This document shows, in pieces, positions 1 through 5,438 of a stretch of 27,151 bases of DNA (position 1 is the first letter of the stretch; each line of letters opens with the position of its first letter). The stretch comes from Comamonadaceae bacterium. Its GTDB lineage: Bacteria; Pseudomonadota; Gammaproteobacteria; Burkholderiales; Burkholderiaceae_C. The position numbers were made by a program, and so were the translations under genes. Under the pieces are notes generated by a model. That model ran no database searches. It was not told the DNA's origin and worked only from the letters and a program-made list of their open reading frames with translations. Location of the stretch: NCBI GenBank assembly GCA_947374485.1, contig CANCCF010000041.1, forward strand, positions 1 to 27,151. The letters run 5' to 3'.

Positions 1-1671
1 GACCTGATTGACCTGTCGGAGGACGCCACTGCCGAGCACTACAAGGCAGCCATCGTGGCCGCCGACCATGACGGCACCATCGACGGCGTGTTGGTGATTT
101 TTTCGCCCAAGTCCGGCGTCGACGCATCCGGCGTGGCCCAAGGCCTGGCCGAGATCAAGCGCTCCATGGGCAAGCCGTTGTTGAGTTGCTGGATGGGCGA
201 CGCCTCGGTGGGCGAGGCGCGCGTGCTGCTCAATGCCGCGGCCATTCCCACCTTCCGCACGCCCGAGGCGGCCGTGGGCGCCTTTGGCAACATCGCCACC
301 TTCTACCAAAACCAGCGCCTGCTGCAGCAAACGCCGCCGCCCCTGTCCACCCTGGGCAAGCCCGACATCGAGGGCGCACGCCTGGTGATAGAGAGCGTGC
401 TGGCCGAGCGGCGCCGGGTGCTCACCGAGATGGAGTCGAAGACGCTGCTCTCGTGCTTCCACATTCCGGTGACGCAGACCATTCTGGCGCGCAACGCGAC
501 AGAAGCCATGATGATCTCGGCGCAACTGGGTTTTCCGGTGGCTCTCAAAATCGACTCGCCCGACATCAGCCACAAGTCGGATGTGCAGGGTGTGGCCCTG
601 AACATCATGAATGCGGCCAGCGCGCGCGACAACTACAACGACATGGTGGAGCGCGTCCAACGCATACAGCCCACAGCGCGCATCAACGGTGTCACGGTGC
701 AGAAGATGGCAAACGCCCGGCGTGGCCGCGAAATCTACGTGGGCCTGGTGACCGATGACCCCTTTGGCCCGGTGATCGTGTTTGGCGCCGGTGGCACCAT
801 GATCGAACTGCTCAACGACCGTGCCATGGAGCTGCCCCCTCTCAACCAATTCCTGGCGCGCAGGCTGATAGACCGCTCTCGCGTGGCCGAAACCCTCGGT
901 GAATGGCGCGGCGCCAGCGCGGTGAACATGGATGCGCTGGAGCAGGTGCTGCTGCGCGTGTCCGAGATGGTGTGCGAGCTGCCACAGCTGCGCGAGATGG
1001 ACATCAACCCCATCATCGTCGACGAGTCCGGCGCGGTGGCGGTGGACGCACGCATCGTCATCGACAGCGCACCGCAGTCGTCCAATGGCCGCGCCAGCGA
1101 CTACCACCATCTCTCCATCCTGCCCTATCCGGCGCGCTATGAGAAAACTCTGCCCTTGCGCGGTGGCGGCGAATACACCATACGCCCCATCCACCCGGAT
1201 GACGCCAGCATGCTGAAAAAACTGGTGAGCGAGCTCTCGCCCGAGAGCCGCTACTTCCGCTTTGTCTCCAGCATGGCCGAGCTGCCGCCCAGTATGCTGG
1301 CGCGTTTTACGCTGATTGATTACGACCGTGAAATGGCGCTGGTGGCGGTGGTGAAAGAGCGCACCTCTACGTCCGAGGGTGACATCACCGAGACCGAGCG
1401 CATTGTGGGCGTGTCGCGCTTTGTCACCAACCCCGACCAAAGCAGCTGCGAGTTTGCGCTGGTAGTAGCCGATGACTTCAATGGCAAGGGCTTGGGTTCA
1501 CGCCTGATGGAAAGCATCATGGACGTGGCGCGTGAAAAGGGTTTATCTGAAATCGAGGGTCTGGTGTTGGCCAACAACGCCGGCATGCTCAAGCTCATGC
1601 GCGGCCTGGGCTACCAGGTGAAAAGCTATGCGGACGACCCGGACTTCAAGCTCGTGACGCATAGCCTGTAG
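1..1671 (+). CDS. Acyl-CoA synthetase (ADP-forming)-like / GNAT acetyltransferase fusion, 5' end cut by window
   Basis: The reading frame is open from base 1, so this is the C-terminal 556 residues of a larger protein; the family (PatZ/YfiQ/Pat type) is usually near 890 residues, so roughly a third is missing. Visible domains in order: the end of a succinyl-CoA-ligase-like domain (about 1-95), an ATP-grasp domain (about 115-335, with the glycine-rich VFGAGGTMIELL stretch and EMDINPIIVDE near its end), and a GNAT domain (about 375-556) with an acetyl-CoA loop GKGLGSRL. Family knowledge: PatZ-type enzymes acetylate lysines, for example on acetyl-CoA synthetase, using acetyl-CoA. Whether the synthetase half is catalytic cannot be judged because its N-terminal part lies outside the window. 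It ends 5 bases before the convergent minus-strand gene. An internal GTG at 55 is not a likely start, because homologous sequence continues upstream of it. Confidence 0.88.
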   Translation, partial: DLIDLSEDATAEHYKAAIVAADHDGTIDGVLVIFSPKSGVDASGVAQGLAEIKRSMGKPLLSCWMGDASVGEARVLLNAAAIPTFRTPEAAVGAFGNIATFYQNQRLLQQTPPPLSTLGKPDIEGARLVIESVLAERRRVLTEMESKTLLSCFHIPVTQTILARNATEAMMISAQLGFPVALKIDSPDISHKSDVQGVALNIMNAASARDNYNDMVERVQRIQPTARINGVTVQKMANARRGREIYVGLVTDDPFGPVIVFGAGGTMIELLNDRAMELPPLNQFLARRLIDRSRVAETLGEWRGASAVNMDALEQVLLRVSEMVCELPQLREMDINPIIVDESGAVAVDARIVIDSAPQSSNGRASDYHHLSILPYPARYEKTLPLRGGGEYTIRPIHPDDASMLKKLVSELSPESRYFRFVSSMAELPPSMLARFTLIDYDREMALVAVVKERTSTSEGDITETERIVGVSRFVTNPDQSSCEFALVVADDFNGKGLGSRLMESIMDVAREKGLSEIEGLVLANNAGMLKLMRGLGYQVKSYADDPDFKLVTHSL

Positions 1672-1676
1672 GCGCC

Positions 1677-1979
1677 TTACTTGGGGCAGGCTTTGCCCTT
1701 GAAGCCTTTGGCCTTGGCATCGGCTTCGGTCATGTACTCACCTTCTTTGGTCTTGCCGTAAAACTTGGTGCCTTCGCAGTGGTAGTGCTTGGTGCCACTG
1801 TTGACCCAGACTTTGCCGGGCCCGCCGCCGGGGGCAGCGGCTTTGGTGTCGGCTTTGGTATCCGCCATGGCGGGCTTGGATGCTGCGCTGGCTTTGGTTG
1901 CAGGCGCGGTTTGCGCAAAGCCGGAGGCAGCACACAAGAGGCCCAGGGCCAGCGTTAGAACACGGAGAGGAGAAGACAT
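1677..1979 (-). CDS. Small exported protein of unknown function
   Basis: A 100-residue protein with a clear signal peptide (about residues 1-22, hydrophobic LTLALGLLCAASG, probable cleavage after GFA). An alanine/lysine-rich linker (about 23-54) follows, then a compact C-terminal part with VWVNSGTKHYHCEGTKFYGK and a final GKACPK, giving two cysteines that could pair in the periplasm. The ATG at 1979 is preceded by AGGAAAA, a plausible ribosome binding site, which supports this start. The same kind of C-terminal motif (tryptophan, HYHC, YGKT, GEYM) is familiar to me from short proteobacterial exported proteins without a known role. It lies downstream of imuB on the same strand but across an 89-base gap, so it probably has its own promoter. 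No function is assigned. Confidence 0.72.
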   Translation of the reverse strand: MSSPLRVLTLALGLLCAASGFAQTAPATKASAASKPAMADTKADTKAAAPGGGPGKVWVNSGTKHYHCEGTKFYGKTKEGEYMTEADAKAKGFKGKACPK

Positions 1980-2068
1980 GGGATTTTCCTTTTTTGGTTG
2001 TATGGCGCCCCGCGCGGAATGGTGGGGCGTTCACGTTCAACGCCAGCCTGTGCATCCGGTTTACAGCC

Positions 2069-3505
2069 TCAGGCAAACAGGCCGTGCAGATACCAGCGCA
2101 AACCCAGCCCGGCATGGCTGCCGGAGCCCCCGCTGGCAGCCAGGCGCTCGCGGTACACCCATACCAGCCCGGCCTCGGCACTGCGCGCCACAAAGTAGTC
2201 GCGCAGGGCCGGTTCGCCTTCGAGCCAGCCAGTCTCCAAACGCTGCGGCCCGGCCAGCAGGGTCAAGGGGCCGTGGTACTGCGGCGCATCGTCTTTCAGG
2301 GGCAAGGGCTGTGGCACCGCCAGCAGCCAGGTGGGCAGGAGTGCGGCCTGGTCTGAAAGCGTCTGCGTGGCTTTTTTGGCAGGTGGCGCAGCCAGCGCTG
2401 ACCAGGGCAGCCAGGCCTGCATCTGCTCCGGCAGGTGCCGGGCCTGGTGCTGCACGCACAGCACCTGTTCGCGCCCCAGCCGCGCACCCAGGCGCTCCAG
2501 CATCTGGTGCAGGCTGTCGCCCTTGCGCTGGTCTTCGGGCAAGAGGCTGTGCGACTCGCCGCCCAAGGCCTGGGTCTGCAGGCTGCGCAGGCGCAGGTAG
2601 AGCACGGGTGCGGGCAAGGTGACGCGGGCCAGCTGCTCGCCCAGCAGGCGCTGCAGGTGCTGCATGTCCTGCGTGGCCTCTGCGGTGCGCAGCTCCAGGC
2701 GCCCCTGGGGGCCGCCGCTGTGGTGGGCATCCACATGCAGGGCATTGGAGCGCCGCGCGTCCAGTTCCCACAGCAGCTCCAGCGCCAGCACGCCGCGCTG
2801 GCGTGCACGCAGCCAGACCAGCAACTGGGCCAGCAAACGCCGCGCACCAAACAGCAGGGCCGGGGCGGTTTCCACCGCGGCCGACAGCTCCAGCGGCGCA
2901 TCAAACACCTCCGGCAGGGTGAGCCAGGGGTAGAGCTCAGGACGCTTTCCATAGGCGCGGTCCAGCGCGTCCACCAGCGCCGCACCAAAGCGCCGCGCCA
3001 GGCCCCCGCGCGGCAGGGCGCGCAGCTGCCCCCAGTGGCTGCAGCCCAGGCGCTGCAAGGTGGGCAGGTGGGCGCGGGCGGCGGCCAGGCTGTGCAGCGG
3101 CAATTGGTCTATGGGTGTGGACAGCGGCCTGGCCTGGAGCACCGGCGCGGCAATGGGCGCCTCGGGCGTCTGCGCCCACAGCCGCCCCAGCGCCAGCAGC
3201 GAGGTCTCGCCCTGGGCATGCTGCAAGGACACTGGCGGCTGGCTGGCAAACAGGCGCTGCAGCAGTGCGGCGCGCCCGCCAAACAGGCGCTCGCTGCCCG
3301 ACACCTCCAGCACCAGCGCCTGCTCCACCCGCGCCACCAGGGGCGTGAACTGCAGGGCCCACCAGGCCAGGGCGGTGTACACGTCGACCAGCGCATCGGC
3401 CTGCGTGTACACCCGTGCGCCCTGCGCTGGTGCCAGCTCGGGTACTGGCCCGGGCCGCGCATCGGCCTGCGGCTCAGGCGCGGCCTGTACGGCAATCCAG
3501 TGCAT
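2069..3505 (-). CDS. imuB: ImuB, catalytically inactive Y-family polymerase homologue of the SOS mutasome
   Basis: A 478-residue protein. The core LQFTPLVARV...LVLEVSGSERLFGG (about 51-77) and the helix-hairpin-helix-like stretch LQRLGCSHWGQLRALPRGGLARRFG (about 150-175) are characteristic of ImuB. Family knowledge: ImuB lacks polymerase activity and acts as a hub joining the DnaE2 polymerase, ImuA and the beta clamp in SOS-induced error-prone translesion synthesis. The start ATG at 3505 lies inside imuA (32-base overlap), so the two genes are read from one transcript. The N-terminus is short: only about 47 residues precede WALQFTP, where I recall longer ImuB proteins having roughly 40 more. 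No dnaE2 follows; the next gene is the small exported protein at 1677-1979. Identification is strong, the exact start less so. Confidence 0.85.
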   Translation of the reverse strand: MHWIAVQAAPEPQADARPGPVPELAPAQGARVYTQADALVDVYTALAWWALQFTPLVARVEQALVLEVSGSERLFGGRAALLQRLFASQPPVSLQHAQGETSLLALGRLWAQTPEAPIAAPVLQARPLSTPIDQLPLHSLAAARAHLPTLQRLGCSHWGQLRALPRGGLARRFGAALVDALDRAYGKRPELYPWLTLPEVFDAPLELSAAVETAPALLFGARRLLAQLLVWLRARQRGVLALELLWELDARRSNALHVDAHHSGGPQGRLELRTAEATQDMQHLQRLLGEQLARVTLPAPVLYLRLRSLQTQALGGESHSLLPEDQRKGDSLHQMLERLGARLGREQVLCVQHQARHLPEQMQAWLPWSALAAPPAKKATQTLSDQAALLPTWLLAVPQPLPLKDDAPQYHGPLTLLAGPQRLETGWLEGEPALRDYFVARSAEAGLVWVYRERLAASGGSGSHAGLGLRWYLHGLFA

Positions 3506-4271
3506 GGGCGTGGCTGCTGGCGAGCAGCAGGGTCAGAGGGCTGGCGCGGGCCTGCAGGCTCACCGGCCGCGCCAGGGGCGGGCCACGGCGCTTGAGCAGG
3601 TGCACCTGCAGGCGGTCGGCCGTTGGCGTGGGAGCTGGTGCAGCGGCTGGCAAGGCAAGTGGTGTGGAAAGTGGCGTGAAAGGTGACGTGGAAGATGGCG
3701 TAGAAGGCAGCGGGGCTGCGGCCTGTGGCTGCAGATGCAGGCGCAGCGCGGCGGGCGAGGCCTCGCCCTGCGCGGAGGCAGGCCGCATCACAAACAGCAG
3801 CTTGCTGAATTCGGCGGCCGCCATTTGCAGGCGGCGCAGTTGCTCGCTGCGGGCCTGCGGCAGCCAGGCCAGCACGGCACTGACCTCGGCACAGCGCAGG
3901 GCCTGCTCACAGGCCCACAGGCGCGCCTCCGCAGCCTGTGCCTTGACCCAGAGCAGGCGCTGCGCGGCCAGCCCCTGCGCCGCCAGCGCCGGGGCAAACG
4001 GCAGGTGTGGCGCGCCCACCAGCACCACCGGCCCGGTGCCACTGTGGGCCAGCACAGGCAGGAGCAAGCGCCACTCGCTGTGCACACCGGGGGGCTGCAG
4101 GATTTCGGTCAGAGCCCCCACCGGCCAGCCGCCACCGGGCAGCTGCGCGTCCAGCGCCCCATCGCCCGTGGCCCGCACCGGCAGCACCGTTTGCGCGAGC
4201 GCGTGGGCGTGCCAGACATCGGCATGGATGGCGTGCAAATCAGGGGGCGCACTACGCGCCAGGGCAGTCAT
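3474..4271 (-). CDS. imuA: ImuA, SulA/RecA-like mutasome accessory protein
   Basis: A 265-residue protein that starts with ATG at 4271, 19 bases downstream of a perfect-arm LexA box. The N-terminal half (LDAQLPGGGWPVGALTEILQP at about 41-61, then LLPVLAH...VVLVGAP) matches the RecA/SulA-like fold of ImuA, which supports mutasome function together with ImuB and DnaE2. A proline/serine/threonine-rich linker (about 188-215) is encoded by a four-copy 12-bp imperfect tandem repeat. After the linker comes a short C-terminal tail (RLQVHLLKRRGPPLARPVSL) typical of the family. The 3' end overlaps imuB. Expression should be damage-inducible, from the operator sequence. ImuA is weakly conserved, but the operator and the imuB partner make the call firm. 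Confidence 0.85.
   Translation of the reverse strand: MTALARSAPPDLHAIHADVWHAHALAQTVLPVRATGDGALDAQLPGGGWPVGALTEILQPPGVHSEWRLLLPVLAHSGTGPVVLVGAPHLPFAPALAAQGLAAQRLLWVKAQAAEARLWACEQALRCAEVSAVLAWLPQARSEQLRRLQMAAAEFSKLLFVMRPASAQGEASPAALRLHLQPQAAAPLPSTPSSTSPFTPLSTPLALPAAAPAPTPTADRLQVHLLKRRGPPLARPVSLQARASPLTLLLASSHAHALDCRTGRA
3657..3704. repeat. 12-bp imperfect tandem repeat, four copies, inside imuA
   Basis: Four consecutive 12-base units on the plus strand: AAGTGGTGTGGA, AAGTGGCGTGAA, AGGTGACGTGGA, AGATGGCGTAGA. The repeat is in frame, so the encoded ImuA linker is a four-residue periodic STPS/STSP/FTPL/STPL sequence. It lies in a probably disordered linker, where length change would be tolerated. 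Confidence 0.85.
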
Positions 4272-4290
4272 GGCAGGGGTTTGGCTTGAA

Positions 4291-4310
4291 TACTGTTCAT
4301 TTAAACAGTA
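4291..4310 (-). promoter_or_regulatory. LexA operator (SOS box) of imuA-imuB
   Basis: TACTGTTCATTTAAACAGTA: six-base arms that are perfect inverted repeats (TACTGT/ACAGTA) around eight AT-rich bases. This matches the CTGT-N8-ACAG LexA consensus used by gamma- and betaproteobacteria. It sits 19 bases before the imuA ATG, so it must overlap or adjoin the promoter and transcription start. Confidence 0.93.
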
Positions 4311-4359
4311 TACGCATCCCCCGCCAAAAGAACAGTCGAAATGAACAGCCGGGCAGGGC

Positions 4360-4821
4360 CTAGCGCATCAAATCCTGGATGGCATCAACCACCATGTTCG
4401 TGCCAATGGCCACCAGCAACACGTCATTGAGCACGCGCACATAGCGGTAGCCCGCAGGCGGCAGGCCTATGCGCACCACCACCGCATCGGGCACCGGATA
4501 GAACACCACACCGCGCCCCAGCGGGCGGCCCATCTGCCACTTTTTGGCCTGGCCGGGCGGCTGGCAGCCGTTGTGCTTTTTGGCCAGGCCCGGTGGGCAT
4601 TTGCCTGCGCGGCCCTGGGTCTGGTAGTAGTCGGAGACTTCCATGCGCTGGCGCTCGCCAAAGTAGGCGCCGATCTGGATGTCCGCGCTGTCCTGCTGCT
4701 CGGCTTGCTGGTGCTTGTTGCCCTTGCCAGCCCAGTCGGGCTTGCCAGCGAAGGACGGCGTAGTGGCAAAGACCAGGCCCAGCAGCAGGCACAGGGTGGC
4801 GATTTTTGAATGGTTTTTCAT
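4360..4821 (-). CDS. Exported CigR/RcnB-like protein
   Basis: A 153-residue protein with a signal peptide (about 1-25; cleavage after PSFA). The mature part begins with a charged, glutamine-rich segment. It then carries the family-typical CPPGLAKKHNGCQPPGQAKKW stretch (two cysteines, about 75-95) and a C-terminal part ending PPAGYRYVRVLNDVLLVAIGTNMVVDAI, which resembles the RcnB/CigR family of small periplasmic proteins. RcnB takes part in nickel/cobalt homeostasis in E. coli, and CigR is an anti-virulence factor in Salmonella; neither role can be transferred here with certainty. It is 6 bases downstream of the glycine-rich gene at 4828-5232 on the same strand, so the two are very likely cotranscribed. 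The C-terminal hydrophobic stretch (about 131-147) could touch the membrane. Confidence 0.75.
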   Translation of the reverse strand: MKNHSKIATLCLLLGLVFATTPSFAGKPDWAGKGNKHQQAEQQDSADIQIGAYFGERQRMEVSDYYQTQGRAGKCPPGLAKKHNGCQPPGQAKKWQMGRPLGRGVVFYPVPDAVVVRIGLPPAGYRYVRVLNDVLLVAIGTNMVVDAIQDLMR

Positions 4822-4827
4822 GGTCTG

Positions 4828-5232
4828 TTATTTCTTTGAGCCACCACCGCCACCACCGCCGTTACCGCCATGGCCGTCGGCGCCACCCTTGCCGCCGCCA
4901 CCAGCGTGTCCCGCATCGTCCAAGCTTGCATGGGCCGTGTCGTGTTTGACTGCGTCCTGCTTGTCCGCTCTCTTGGCAGCGCTCACCACCGCACCCAGCT
5001 TCAGGCCTATGGCATGGGCGATCTGGCCCCAGCCCATGCCCGACTGGCGCTGCGCCATGATGCCCTTGAGCTCCACCGTGCGGCCGCTGACCGTGGTGGT
5101 GATTGTCGTGGAGGGTGGCGCCGGTTCGGTGGCTGCCATTGCCGCTACAGACAGGGAGCCCAGCAACACCCCGCAGGCCGCCAAGGTGGTTGCAATCGTG
5201 GTGGCAATGAAAGGATGTATTTTTTTCGACAT
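4828..5232 (-). CDS. Exported protein with glycine-rich tail, function unknown
   Basis: A 134-residue protein. A long signal-peptide-like N-terminus (about 1-33, ending SVAAMA) is followed by a small conserved-looking core: TVSGRTVELKGIMAQRQSGMGWGQIAHAIGLKLGAVVSAAK, at about 48-88. The protein finishes with a low-complexity glycine/histidine/aspartate tail that ends in seven glycines and SKK. The tail is encoded by a CCACCACCGCC-like repetitive stretch near 4840-4865. The MGWGQIAHAIG core suggests a small helical domain; I do not recognise a named family. It is the first gene of a likely two-gene unit with the CigR/RcnB-like gene (6-base gap). The start at 5232 is chosen because it gives a complete signal peptide. 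Confidence 0.68.
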   Translation of the reverse strand: MSKKIHPFIATTIATTLAACGVLLGSLSVAAMAATEPAPPSTTITTTVSGRTVELKGIMAQRQSGMGWGQIAHAIGLKLGAVVSAAKRADKQDAVKHDTAHASLDDAGHAGGGGKGGADGHGGNGGGGGGGSKK

Positions 5233-5363
5233 GGCGACACCAAGGACAACGGCATACGCCGATGACGCAGTCTAGGGCACAGCACGCCCTTGCAACCAGT
5301 GTTCAGGGTTTGCTTACAAATGCACCCAAGCCGCTGCGCAATTTGGTGCCCGATCCATGGCAC

Positions 5364-5400
5364 AAAAAAATCCCCAATGGCTGACAGGCCAAAGGGGATT
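5364..5400 (-). terminator. Rho-independent terminator of the lipoprotein gene
   Basis: Read on the minus strand, AATCCCC pairs with GGGGATT, with an inner TGGC/GCCA helix closed by a six-base loop. The structure is followed directly by a T-run (A-run at 5364-5370 on the plus strand). It lies about 40 bases after the stop codon of the lipoprotein gene. Confidence 0.85.
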
Positions 5401-5438
5401 GCTGCTGAGCAGGGCGGCACGCCCTGCAATTCAACGCG

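Noticed and set aside
2006..2029. CGCCCC/GGGGCG inverted repeat downstream of imuB as a terminator
   Set aside because: Stem of only six pairs and no T-run on the minus strand; it may be chance in GC-rich DNA.
3083..3109. Beta-clamp-binding motif QLPLHS in ImuB (residues 134-139)
   Set aside because: The string resembles the clamp motif of mycobacterial ImuB, but here it sits just before the RLG...LRALPRGGLARRFG region, where LPL-type sequence belongs to the normal fold; the position does not match a clamp motif.
2435..3595. A 386-residue plus-strand open reading frame opposite imuB
   Set aside because: Gln/Arg/Gly-rich shadow frame; imuB on the minus strand has family motifs and a coupled partner.
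4842..4865. CCACCACCGCC repeats as a possible CRISPR-like or mobile repeat
   Set aside because: This is simple codon repetition encoding the polyglycine tail of the exported protein.
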